From Phoma sp. XZ068 (Eukaryota; Ascomycota; Dothideomycetes; Pleosporales; Didymellaceae), in NCBI GenBank assembly GCA_004835665.1, contig RBKR01000009.1, forward strand, positions 310,001-374,000: 64,000 nt of DNA. Reading direction: 5' to 3'. Positions within the stretch are counted from its first letter, which is position 1, and each line of letters starts with the position of its first letter. The notes under the pieces were generated by a model. That model was not told where the DNA came from, did no database searches, and worked only from the letters and a program-made list of their open reading frames with translations. Shown piece by piece: positions 29,836 to 40,130 of this stretch. A program made the translations under genes and the position numbers.

Positions 29836-31020
29836 ATGGCGCAGGACCCACAACCTCTACATTTTCTCTCGACCTCACAGAGTACACTCAAGAATAACCA
29901 TCAACCTCGACTCAGGCAGACTTGTGACGGCTGCACTGCGGCCAAAATTAAATGCGACAAAGGTCGCCCAGCATGCCAGCGATGTCTTGACAACGACGAG
30001 TTGTGTCAATATAGCCCTTCGCGCCGACATGGCAAGCGATCAAGACATGCTCGGGTAACATTCCAAGAAACAGTACCTTCAAGCTCGACGAGCGAGCCTG
30101 AACTCATGGTTCTATGGCCACCCAAGGAGGCAGCAGGGCGTTCTATCGCGCCTCACTCCACTGATTTACTTGCATGGGAGTCTCACGACTCAACTTCCAC
30201 GTCTACGGAAATGATCCCAACATTCTCTCCTGAGCATGAGCTAGAGTTGTCCAATTTGCTACTGTGGGGCAACTTCGAAAGATCAGACTGTGTATCTCAA
30301 GACGATCCTAATCAGATTTTCAATACGCATGGGTCAGCCATGGATCGAGAGCTATTGGGAAGAGACGATTCAATGAGCACTGACACTGTCAGTGGGTACG
30401 GTGTCGAGCATCCAAAACATGGGACCGACCATGCATTGGAGTGTGAGGCCCGGGCTCTGGCTGTTTTGAGGTCCCTTCAGTACCGCCCAGTACGGTGTGT
30501 ACAAGAGCAGAAGGGGAGCTCTCCTGTGACAACTTCGACTGCTACCGCCAATATTAATTCCCAACAACCGGCACGCTCGGTGGATTCTATGGACACTCTG
30601 CTAGTCACCAACAAAGCTGCGCTAACTGAGCTAACACAAATGCTCGAATGCCGATGCGCGGAGAGATCGCACGTGGCACTGCTACATTTGACCATCTTGT
30701 CTAAGATCGTGTTCTGGTACAATGTGGTAGTGACGGCAAGATTCAACTCAGAAAAGGTGGAGCTGAAACCGATCAAGATGCAACTCGGCACACTCGATCT
30801 CGACGATGACGATTATGCGACGTTGCATCGGGCGGTCATTTGCAGAGAGCTTCAAAAGGCGGGCAATGCAATTCGAGACTTTGAAGTTCGCTTCGCCACT
30901 TCGCGCATGCCTGTTTCTGACAAAGAACCGTCTTGGGGTCGCCTTATCGTTCGTGCGATTCGACAGGATCTCGAACGGAGCGTCAGTGAGATTGAGAGAA
31001 CTCACAACAAGTCTTTGTGA
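29836..31020 (+). CDS. AflR-like Zn(II)2Cys6 transcription factor
   Basis: A 394-residue single-exon regulator. The start is the ATG at 29836 (context GCCATGG); the frame extends upstream without an ATG. The zinc cluster spans Cys30, 33, 40, 47, 50, 57 (C-X2-C-X6-C-X6-C-X2-C-X6-C) in TCDGCTAAKIKCDKGRPACQ, followed by the basic linker PSRRHGKRSRHARV. The C-terminal half has the AflR/AFLR-domain pattern: ALAVLRSLQ, LTELTQMLECRC and SHVALLHLTILSKIVFWYNVV. Such proteins are pathway-specific activators of polyketide clusters (AflR, CTB8 types). It is the best candidate for the factor binding CGG-type sites in the cluster promoters, though direct evidence is lacking. Confidence 0.9.
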   Translation: MAQDPQPLHFLSTSQSTLKNNHQPRLRQTCDGCTAAKIKCDKGRPACQRCLDNDELCQYSPSRRHGKRSRHARVTFQETVPSSSTSEPELMVLWPPKEAAGRSIAPHSTDLLAWESHDSTSTSTEMIPTFSPEHELELSNLLLWGNFERSDCVSQDDPNQIFNTHGSAMDRELLGRDDSMSTDTVSGYGVEHPKHGTDHALECEARALAVLRSLQYRPVRCVQEQKGSSPVTTSTATANINSQQPARSVDSMDTLLVTNKAALTELTQMLECRCAERSHVALLHLTILSKIVFWYNVVVTARFNSEKVELKPIKMQLGTLDLDDDDYATLHRAVICRELQKAGNAIRDFEVRFATSRMPVSDKEPSWGRLIVRAIRQDLERSVSEIERTHNKSL

Positions 31021-32241
31021 TGTCAGTCCTTTTTTGCCCAGCGGCGATGATCGAGAAATCGAAAACTCAAGATCTGTCACAAATAATGCTTGGTCGACCT
31101 TCCCGTGTTGCTTATCTTCACGCCTCGCCTCATGGCTTTATGTAGAGTCTTTATCCATAGAATAGAGGTCGCCTACTGATGAATTCACGTCAAAGAACAC
31201 AATTGTGTGAGCTCAATATGCTGGTAGATCCCATGTTTTATGTTTGCAGGCTTGCTATATCAATCAGCGTTTTTCGAACTTCACTTTGCGCCCCCGAAGC
31301 TGACCACTATTTTGATGTCAGATAGGTTATTTTAGTTCTTCAAACAGACTCATCACAGATGACTTGACTTTATCTTGTACGTTAGGTGCAAGGGACGTCA
31401 CCACGTATTTCTCAGCGTGAACTGAAGCTGGGAACCTTGCAAGACTCCTCTTCATCCTGTTTCTCACCACGTATAACTTCAAGAGGTGATCTAAGCTCTG
31501 TTAGACCTCCAATGCAAAAGTCCGTGGAATTGTATATGCATGAGTCTCAAAAGCTTAGTTGACGCCATCAAAATTGCTGATAATCTACTGCGGAAGTGCT
31601 GCAGATGACCTTATCGGATGATTAATGGGAAGCGTTGGTTTAATCCTGTCAACTGATTGGCGTGTGGCTGCTCTTCATACATCATCTATCCCCGGTCAGA
31701 CAGCACTGGCCCGAAATTCCACTAAGCGGCAACCTCGCCGGCATTCCTATTGGAAGCACGTGATACCGCGGATGGCACCAGTTTGGAGCATAACACGTCA
31801 TAACCTCGCGAACCAGGAGTGGCAAGCATGAAATAATTCTCCGACATTCAAGTTCGAGATGACGCCCGCCTCCAATCGTTCTGTCAAGCTCACCTAAACG
31901 TACAATCTTTTGGGAGAAGGCATGGGGGCGGCGGTGATGAACCGGTAATTCAATCGGGAACTGAAGATTAAAAGCCTACAGATCATACCGTAGTCTCACC
32001 GGGCAACAGTTCCCCCACGGGATCTCTTTGCGGTGAAAGCAGCCTTTTGGGAAGTATGGCGAGAGCGAGCCTCACAAATTGGGATGGTCGTCTTTACAAC
32101 CGAATCACGAGAGCCACCACAGAATTCAGATGCTGGAGGTTTATATATTTCGTCCACCTGTCTCATAAGAACCGCATTTTTCTCCAGTGAGACACAACAC
32201 CGCTAAAGCTTTTCTACCTTGTCCTTACAAGAATTCAAACA
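31021..32241. other. Intergenic region, 1.2 kb, with promoter of the secreted flavoenzyme
   Basis: No credible ORF. TATATAT at 32142-32148 lies about 100 bp before the next ATG. Two scattered CCGA/TCGG cores are present, no more than expected by chance. Confidence 0.45.
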
Positions 32242-33733
32242 ATGTCACCACATTCCACATCCATGGTCTCGACGTGGGCAATTTCCTTAATTCTACTATT
32301 TCCAATCAACTCGTATGCTCAAACAGATTCGAACTTTAATGGCAGCTGCCAGTCTATTATCGAGCGCGACGTGATTGTCGTCGGCGGTGGTTCGGGTGGA
32401 ACGTAAGTATTATGAATGCACTCTTGGTAGTACTCGCAGGATTGATCATATCAGGTACGCGTCGGTACAATTGGCCGCCCAAGGCAAATCTGTGGCTTTG
32501 ATAGAGAAAGAGGGTTGGTTGGGAGGCAATGTTGCAACGTATATAGATCCCACGACCAACCAGACAACTGACTACGGTGTCATTCTCTACACTAATACTT
32601 CCGTTGCGAGGGACTACTTTGCCCAACTGGGAGTCGAAACCGGCCCTTACGTGGGTTACTTTCCTAATGGGTCAACAAAATACTTGGATTACACAAATGG
32701 CAACGTGCTCTCAGCTCCTGCACCAGGGAATGCCACCGCAGCCCAAGACATTTATCTTAAGCAGATGCAGTCTTATGGCGATCTCTTCTCAGCACCTGGA
32801 TACTTCCTCCCAGATCCCATCCCGTCAGATCTCCTTCTGCCATGGGGCGAGTGGCTGCAAAAGTACAATGCGACTGCGATGGCTTACGAAGTGTTCTATG
32901 TTCAGGCAGGAGATGCTCTCGACCTACTGACGTTGAATATCATGAAGTACTACAGCACTCTTGAATTCACCACCGACCGCCTCTATACAGTAAATCGGGG
33001 AAATCAAATCATCTACAATACAGCTTACAACAAATTGAACGGGTCAGAGAACGTGTTTCTTGAAAGTAGGATTCAAAACATTACTCGAAGCGAGAGTGGT
33101 ATCGTGGCGGTTATTGATAGGCCCTGCGGAAGGCAGACCATTCGTGCGAAGAAATTGGTTCTGGCGATTCGACCCAGATATGTTGATTTGGCACCATTTC
33201 TGGACCTCAGGCCAAATGAAGCCAGTATCACCAAAGAGTTTTCAAACATCAACACTTGGACTTGCATTCTTAATGGCACCGGACTCCCACTTGACACCGG
33301 CTATCAGCTTGTTGATCCTTCTGCTGAGGGAGGCATCCCGCCCCTGCCAGAGACTTTGGGCATTTCGCAATCTGGAATCGAGAACGTCGAGGCTCGTGCT
33401 TTCTGGTGGAGTACTTCGACTGATATAACTCGGGAGAAGGCGGAAAGTTCACTGCTTAGAACCGCTTATTTCGTGCAAGGCGCCATGAACGCAACATCGT
33501 CATCCGGACAAAAGCCAACCATCAATGGGTTGTTGGCTCACTCTCCTTACTTCGTGCATCCTTCTCGAGAGGCAGTGGCCAATGGCTTCTACAACGATCT
33601 CAATGGTCTGCAGGGTCAGTACAACACGTACTGGACAGGAGCTGCGTGGGAGTCGGAGAGCTCAGCAGCGATCTGGGCCTTTACGAAACAAGTCATGCTT
33701 CCACAACTACTTGAAAGCTTCGACAAAAACTAA
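32242..33733 (+). CDS. Secreted FAD-dependent oxidoreductase (beta-cyclopiazonate-dehydrogenase-like)
   Basis: A 479-residue flavoprotein, two exons (32242-32402, 32455-33733) with a 52-bp GTAAGT...TCAG intron just after the FAD-binding loop. The N terminus is a classic signal peptide (hydrophobic core ~12-20, likely cleavage after SYA-Q). A Rossmann motif DVIVVGGGSGG (Gly48-50, 52, 53) and IEKEGWLGGNVATY follow. Several NxS/T sequons (NGS, NTS, NAT, NIT, NGT) fit passage through the secretory route. The fold resembles amine-oxidase-type FAD proteins often annotated as beta-cyclopiazonate dehydrogenase (family resemblance; substrate unknown). Near the AflR-like regulator, it may carry out a late oxidation in the secretory pathway or outside the cell. 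Membership in the cluster is plausible, not proven. Confidence 0.82.
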
Positions 33734-34498
33734 GATTATGGTTCCACACTCAGAAGTGCAGCTACGGGCAGCCTACATTTTCCCTGGCCCGAAGTTATCC
33801 AAGTCATGGATGCGAACGGTGATGCGAAAACAATGATGTCTTGTTGAGAGCTGTGCCAGGTTAGAATGTATATATCAGGTCAATGAGATTAAAGTGGGTA
33901 TTTGAGGTGTCATTCGTCGAGCAGGCGTCACTGCTGTTTTGTCGGGGATGCAGGACAAAGTGATGTCCCGCTGCAGTCGCACATCCACCGTTGCGATACT
34001 AAGCAATCACCGCTCTTTGCCACCTTCATAACTATTGCGCCCAGCAGGCACACTTCATGGTGTGGAATTACCAGTAAACGAACGTTCGTCCGTTGGATCT
34101 TCCACAATCCTCCAGCTCCAAGGTTGTTGTCCCGCGCACTTTCTTACCTACCCTAGGTAGATACCCTCACTGCCAGCGTTACTGTTCACTTTCAAAACTC
34201 TTTTGACATTCATCCGGTGTATGCATACCTACAACTGTGTTTTCGGTCGTTCTTTGGGGATTGGCATGCATTCCCATAGTCGCTGTCCGCGTTCTGTAGT
34301 CGTGGTCCGCGTTCTGTAGTCGTGATGTTTACAACTTCCCAAGGTTGTCGATCAGTACCAGCGTTGCGTCAACACAACGCTAGTGATGGTGTCATCCAAT
34401 GAGAAAGTCCGCACAGGCAGCAAGCTTGGCTGCGTGTCACCACACTGCTGACTGCATCACCTCCAGTCTCTCTTTGATTCCATCACAGCCTCCTTTAA
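33734..34498. other. Intergenic region with a 20-bp tandem duplication
   Basis: About 765 bp between the flavoenzyme and the AIM9-like gene. It contains the repeat at 34285-34324 and an ACCCTAGGTAG palindrome near 34150. No gene was seen. Confidence 0.5.
34285..34324. repeat. Perfect 20-bp tandem duplication
   Basis: GTCCGCGTTCTGTAGTCGTG occurs twice head-to-tail (34285-34304, 34305-34324). Confidence 0.9.
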
Positions 34499-36382
34499 AT
34501 GAAATTCCAAGCAATGACACTTGGTCAAAGGTTTCTCAAAAATATCGCCAAGGGACGCTCCAGTTGCCTTCATGTACTACGCACATCAAAGTGTAGCCGT
34601 GCAATGCCTTCCCATCCTCAACACGACATTAATGGCTTGTTCTGCTACACCAGCGGACGATGGCTATGGAATGAGCGTGAGCAACTGGAAGCTCGATATC
34701 GATGTTTCGACGTGCCCAGTCTTCAGCAAGCGGCCTGCCAAGCTGTCGGCGCAGATACATGTATATCCTTCGAGAAGATTGGTGAAGGCAATTACAACAA
34801 GGCGTATCGCCTAGAGATGGAAGACGGTCAAAAGGTCATCGCGAAGATCCCACACCTTAACGCCGGCCCACGAGTACTTACCACTGCTTCGGAAGTGGCA
34901 ACCATGGAGTTTGCGCGGACCATTTTGGATTTACCTGTTCCACAAGTACTTGCTTGGATTGCTACCGACCAGAACCCTGTCCAAGCAGAATATATCATTA
35001 TGGAAGAAGCAAAAGGCTCCCAACTTCACGAAGTTTGGCAAGATCTTCCACTGCGCACGAAGTTGGACATCATTCGTGAATTTGTAGACGTTGAAAGAAA
35101 ACTGCTCTCAGTCTCTTTTAAAAAGTATGATTTAGCATCCTCAAATGGAAAAGTTGCGACTGGTTTAACTTACACACATTCGCAGATTGGGATCATTATA
35201 TTTCAAGGATAGTGGTATCGCGGGATGCGAGCCTGCTATTGTTACCATTGGCCCGCAAGATGTCGTCCATCAAATTGAATCACGTTATTGCATTGGACCT
35301 ATCACTCGAAGGGAGTTCTGGGAAAAGGAGCGCAGTAACATGCAATATTGTGGTCCTTGTAAGTGCTTAAAGCCTTGTGGTTAGGATTCTTGACTCAACA
35401 CGCTTACAGGGACATCTGCTGAAGATTACCTCAAGTCTGTCGCTCGGCGTGAGATTGAATGGATCAACACTCACGCTAATCCACAGCAACCTATTAAGAC
35501 TCCATGGCAGCACATGAGCCCGGAGCAGAATTCCCCGGAGGCCCATATAGATTTGCTGCAAAAGTTCCTAGCCACAGTTCCGTATATCATTCCCGAAGAC
35601 TCAGAGCTCGTCTCACCCAGGCTTTGGCACCCAGACGTTCACACTGGTAACATCTATATTGACGATCAAGCTCGAATATCATGTATCATCGACTGGCAGG
35701 GAGCCTGTACTATTCCGGCGTTTATCGGAGCCAATCCTCCGTTGCTTCTGGACTATGGGATCGATATGCTAATGAAGCTTCCTGAAAACTTCAAAGCCCT
35801 CGACGATGCTACAAAAGATCGACTTAGATACCAAGTCTCTCAGTCTATCCTGATTCACACGTACGAATCATTGACGGCTGAGAAGAACCCTTTGATGCAC
35901 AAGGTGATGCGACACCCTCATGGCCAGACCCTCAAGCAACTAGAAGCCTTTGCAGGCTCTACCTGGGATAACTGTCTCTTTCCTTTCGAAGAATGTTTGA
36001 TCCGCGTTGAAAAGTATGTCGACTCGTTTCCCGAACTGTCTTCCTGGCTGACCGTTGTTACAGCGAGTGGGATCATTTCGGCACTAACAAACAATGCCCG
36101 TATCATTTTTCAGAAGAGACGACACAGCAACACTACGAAGAGGCGGAATCTTTCAATAAAAGCCAAGAATTTTGGAAAGGATTGCAAGGCGTCTTGACCG
36201 ATGAGGGTTATGCGTCGAATGAGAGTTTCAGTAAGGCCGTCAAGATCCTCAAGGATTTGCGAGATGTGGGGTTGCGTAACCTGGAGGGTGAAGAACGACG
36301 TAGCTATGATGAGGAGACGCGCTGGATTGCAGATCTCGGTTGGGAATTTCCCCCAGCAAATACGTTGACCATTGGGGAATGA
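34499..36382 (+). CDS. AIM9-like mitochondrial phosphotransferase (APH/kinase-like fold)
   Basis: A 574-residue member of the fungal AIM9/aminoglycoside-phosphotransferase-like family. Four exons: 34499-35124, 35186-35358, 35410-36066, 36114-36382; introns 61, 51 and 47 bp. Splice joints restore SFKKLGSLYFKDSG, QYCGPWTSAEDYL and VVTAKETTQQHYEEAESF. Landmarks: a basic, acid-poor N terminus (possible mitochondrial presequence); YTSGRWLWNEREQLEARY; the nucleotide loop GEGNYNKAYRLEM; the ATP lysine in VIAKIP; MEEAKGSQL; the catalytic loop LWHPDVHTGNIYID; and the metal-binding Asp in CIIDWQGA. The family's substrate is unknown; yeast Aim9 is linked to mitochondrial inheritance by phenotype only. 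Met36 is an alternative start. It probably marks the right border of the cluster. Confidence 0.87.
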
Positions 36383-37732
36383 ATACTAGTTAACTCGTCA
36401 AATCCAGTGGTAGGACAAACATCAATTATGATATACCATTATGATATTTGAGACTTGGGAGTGAGCACTGTATCGTTTTCTATTCTCTACTTTTCATACG
36501 CTAATGTTAGTAACACAGCCCTTATCAACATAATTTCGAGCCGTCATGTGTTTCCGTTTGTGACGTCACTAGGGAAAGAGTTTCAAGGACACGAGCGGCC
36601 GCCGCTTCTCTTTACGAGCGTGATGATCGAACAATTTCCAACCGCCATCTCAATTTAGGGTAATCTTACAGACTAAATGACGCAGCACACCCAATATTCC
36701 ATATAATGGGCCAATGAGCGAGGCTTACCAAGGAAGTAGTCATGTTAGTACTGCAAAACCCCTACCATTTTACAACGTCAGACTTTCCATCAGACACATC
36801 TTAAAGATCATCTGACAGAGAAAATAAAAGCGTCAAGTAGGAAATGAAATCTCACTATGACCAAAAATGTGTCTGAGCATGGGTCTCGGTCCCCTAAAAC
36901 GACATGAAGAAGGCAGAAGAAGATCCGAGCTTCAGAATTGGTGGAAGCCTGGCATGCAGTGAACGCTTAGCTTTTTACGCTAATATATCTTGAGATTGAA
37001 TCAATAGAGGAGGGTTAATGCGCTGAGACTGTTTGGAAAAGCAATTTTGAAGGCGCCTACCGTCATGTGGGGAAAAGAGCCTGTTAACGAACGATGCGCC
37101 AAGTTAAACAACGGCACGCAACAGTCGACATAAAAGGACATTCCTAGGCGGTGTAATTAGATATTATAGCAGAACACTGTAGGGTTTGCATTAGATTCAG
37201 TGGAACGTTGGCAGAGATTCATGCTGTTTCCAGACTATGTCCTCTCCTCACTACCTACATACAGGTCTTATGTACGACTCGCTGCAAAAGTAAACACGAC
37301 TTGCATGAAGCTTACACAAGTGCTGCATCAATCTGTCACCGGAGTCGTCTCCATAGATTTTCAGCTCTACTGTACATATGCGTTCACAGTACTCACGCTC
37401 AGAGGTTTACCCGTTTGCTGCAGGTCGATGCGTTTGAGAATCTTGGCTGAAACCACAGCGATTAAGATCTTGAATGTAGCGATGGCGCATTCAGCTGAGG
37501 CTGATTTTGACGATAGAAGGTCGCTTTTTGTCTTGACTTGCAGATGTAGAGTCTTGGGGATGACCGTAATACCATGGCTAAGCGAGCTGAAGTATTCCCC
37601 CGACTCAGCTGTGCCTCAAGAAGCCATGCATAAGAATCTTCCGCTTCAGCAGCTGCTTTGAATCCTTCAATCAACGACAATCAAAACTAAAAACACACAA
37701 CGCCTTATCAAACTTCATAACTTTGTTCCACA
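36383..37732. other. Intergenic region, 1.35 kb
   Basis: No credible gene. A 153-codon open stretch at 37200-37661 begins without an ATG and shows no recognisable character. It includes the presumed promoter of the small hypothetical gene at 37733. Confidence 0.4.
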
Positions 37733-38164
37733 ATGGCTGCCAACCGCCCCCGTGTCCTCAACGTCCAAGGCACCATGCAAATCAAAGACGACGAGCCCTT
37801 CAGCGACGATTATTTCAACCGATCCTACAACTTTCCCTCGATGATCCTCGGTGTCAATGGCGTCATGTCCGTCACCAACATGTGGATCGAGAAAGCGGGC
37901 GGTGAAATCCGCATCGAGGTCACTGTGACTGCAACTCTCAACCCAAACAACGGCATCGTTGCGGTATTTCATGATACGAAGCTGTTCGAGGGAACATCTG
38001 AGAATACAGGCGATTTGGATGGACAAGGAACTGGATCGATCCAAATTGCTCGGGGCGCACAGAAGACGTTGAGGTATGGCGTGAATAACACGGATGAGGG
38101 CGGGGATTGGGTATCTGTGTCGCTGGTGTGCACGAACTCGTCAGTCGGTAGGAGCATGTTGTAA
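37733..38164 (+). CDS. Hypothetical protein, 143 residues
   Basis: Single exon from an ATG in a good context (CACAATGGCT). Composition and codon use look coding. The predicted product has no signal peptide or membrane segment and appears beta-rich, with alternating hydrophobic stretches (SMILGVNGVMSVTNMW, GGEIRIEVTVTATL, GIVAVFHDTKLFEG, GGDWVSVSLVCTNSSVG), as in a small beta-sandwich or lectin-like cytosolic protein. I do not recognise a family. The neighbours give no functional clue. Confidence 0.55.
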   Translation: MAANRPRVLNVQGTMQIKDDEPFSDDYFNRSYNFPSMILGVNGVMSVTNMWIEKAGGEIRIEVTVTATLNPNNGIVAVFHDTKLFEGTSENTGDLDGQGTGSIQIARGAQKTLRYGVNNTDEGGDWVSVSLVCTNSSVGRSML

Positions 38165-38351
38165 TTTACACACGCTGTCGAGGATCGCTTGGATTGCCGG
38201 GTAACTTTCATCTAAGTGGCGTTGTTATGTTCCACGCCAAATCGAATTTACTCGTAATTTACGAATAGTGATACTGTTTACTCGAAATTGACCCAGCAAG
38301 TCACTCGGCTGTATAACAACGATGTCTCTCGCTTGGACCTGAACACCCATG

Positions 38352-38673
38352 TCAGTAGTGGTCCCGGCTAAAACGCATATACAACCCATCTTCATACCCG
38401 CCCATCAAATCGTACTTGGCCCCAAATAACTCTCCCGGCGCAGCGAAGTTCTCCTCCTTCAGCTGCGTGCGAAAAAAAGCTCTTTAAACAGTCGTTTCTG
38501 CTCAGTCCCTTGCTTCCCCATCCGTAGCCGACCCTTCTTTCAAGCTTCTCCGTTTCCAAATAATGTGCTAGACGACGCTGTCGTCGTGCCTCCAGAGCGG
38601 TTTTCTGCGCCTCAGGAGTGAGTTTGTAGCACAAGAGGTCTAGCATACCATCTTTTTGGTTTCGAATATCCAT
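38352..38673 (-). CDS. Small hypothetical protein, possibly spliced or frameshifted
   Basis: An ATG at 38673 opens a basic helical stretch (YKLTPEAQKTALEARRQRR). The direct frame ends at 38392 after 93 codons, but its last ~45 residues lose coding character. In another frame, LKEENFAAPGELFGAKYDL and GGYEDGLYMRFSRDHY run to a TGA at 38354-38352 and look genuine. A 70-bp intron (donor GTCGGC, acceptor CGCACGCAG) would join the two in phase and give an 83-residue protein; the donor is weak. Alternatively, indels near a seven-T run have broken the gene. No family is recognised. Confidence 0.4.
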
Positions 38674-38807
38674 TAAAATCAGGAATGGCTAAGACCAGAG
38701 AGATGTTGCTTCCATAGACTTCTGTCCTTATATGTAGAAGCGCAGTCTAAGAGCGGACAGTGGATCGTGTTGTTTATTGCATATCGTGCATACGACTCGA
38801 CCATCAG

Positions 38808-39647
38808 TCATTCAAGGCCACGTGCTTCATAATCTAAGCTGATCTCCCGCCGGATGAACGTTATCAGGTCTCCTAACGGAGAAGGCGCCAATTTCCGAAC
38901 TGGAAGTAACACCCGGGTAGGTTTCCAGTCTCCGTCAAGGACCTGCCATGTAGGCTGCAGAGCACTTGCTACCTGTAACAAAGTGTCGAAGCATGGTTTT
39001 TCGGAAGGAGAAGGTAAGTGTGCGAACGCAACGTGAACGACAACATGAGAAGGTGCGCAGCGTACAACAGTCTCTATTGCAGCATAGTCATCGTCTTCTT
39101 CATCGGGCAGAGGCGGGGTGGATCGTCCTGGTATGAATCCTGTCAAGACGAATTTGTCGACGGCCGGAAATACTCTGCCTACTTTGGTCCAAAAATCTCG
39201 TGCTTTGACTACAGTGCTTACCTGCTCCCAGAAATGGTGTGGGCTGGTATCGGCGAAGCGACACTCGAGTCTCCCTAAGTCAATCTCTACCTTCTTGATG
39301 TGCCTCGCAAACCCCGGACAGTGCTCCATGATAGTATGGACCCGCCTGCCGTATTCAAAGAGTTGATGGTCGCCGCTGTGGTGGTAACACTGGTCTGGCG
39401 ATGTGTTGTTCCAGAAGAGCTTTGTTGCGGGGCCACGTGTGTGCGAACATGTGTGCATCAGGTGGAACAATATAGGTGTATCGCAATGTTTATAAACAGT
39501 GAGTTGAAGATCAACTGGTAGGCAGAGCAAAGGAAAAGGTAGCAGCGATGGTGTCGGAGAGAGTTGTGATTGTGGCTGCACAAAGTAGTGGAAAGGGGCC
39601 AGTACCTGTCCAAAGGAATCCAAGCATAGATTCAGATTCCATGACAT
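38808..39647 (-). CDS. F-box-like protein
   Basis: A 279-residue single-exon model from the ATG at 39647; the open frame continues upstream to 39842 but has no ATG. A fungal F-box-like segment lies near residues 42-80: LLCLPVDLQLTVYKHCDTPILFHL then MHTCSHTRGPATKLFW. These domains recruit substrates to SCF ubiquitin ligases. The rest includes YGRRVHTIMEHCPGFARHIKKV and FPAVDKFVLTGF, a layout common in Dothideomycete F-box proteins of unknown target. An upstream exon is possible. Not linked to the PKS cluster. Confidence 0.6.
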   Translation of the reverse strand: MSWNLNLCLDSFGQVLAPFHYFVQPQSQLSPTPSLLPFPLLCLPVDLQLTVYKHCDTPILFHLMHTCSHTRGPATKLFWNNTSPDQCYHHSGDHQLFEYGRRVHTIMEHCPGFARHIKKVEIDLGRLECRFADTSPHHFWEQVSTVVKARDFWTKVGRVFPAVDKFVLTGFIPGRSTPPLPDEEDDDYAAIETVVRCAPSHVVVHVAFAHLPSPSEKPCFDTLLQVASALQPTWQVLDGDWKPTRVLLPVRKLAPSPLGDLITFIRREISLDYEARGLE

Positions 39648-40130
39648 GATAATGCTAGAGCATTGTAACAAGGGGGAACTACGGGTCGCAGGGTCGAATT
39701 TCAAACCAAGGAGTGGAGGTCGCAGGTACGCTACATTCAGTTGTTGACTGGAAGGATCGACTGAGAGAATCGCCGAGTCTAGGTTGAACACTGCTGCAGT
39801 AGCAGTTCGGGAAGGCTTTTGGTCAGTCGACTGAGTATTCAAAACATGAGCATGTCAGAGGTTATCAGACTGTGAAATGATGGTTGGTCGAGGAAGGACC
39901 GCAACGCAATGACCACCGCGCCTCCCCCAAACGTAAAGGCTCTCTGCGACATAGCAAATCATCCCATCGCTTGCACAAGACCATATCGAGATGACATCGG
40001 TCCTAGTATTCCGTTGATTATATGAGCAGACCATCCCTGAAGATAAGGTTACCTAGGCCGTCTACCTTTGCAACATTTCTATGAAGCGTCCATAATACCA
40101 CCATCATCAGTATCAAGCAGGATCGCAATA
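39648..40130. other. Intergenic region
   Basis: About 480 bp between the F-box-like gene and the guanine deaminase 3' end. It includes an open but ATG-less extension of the F-box-like frame (to 39842). Nothing else was recognised. Confidence 0.4.

Noticed and set aside
37200..37661. 153-codon plus-strand open stretch
   Set aside because: It starts without an ATG and has no recognisable motif or coding-like composition.
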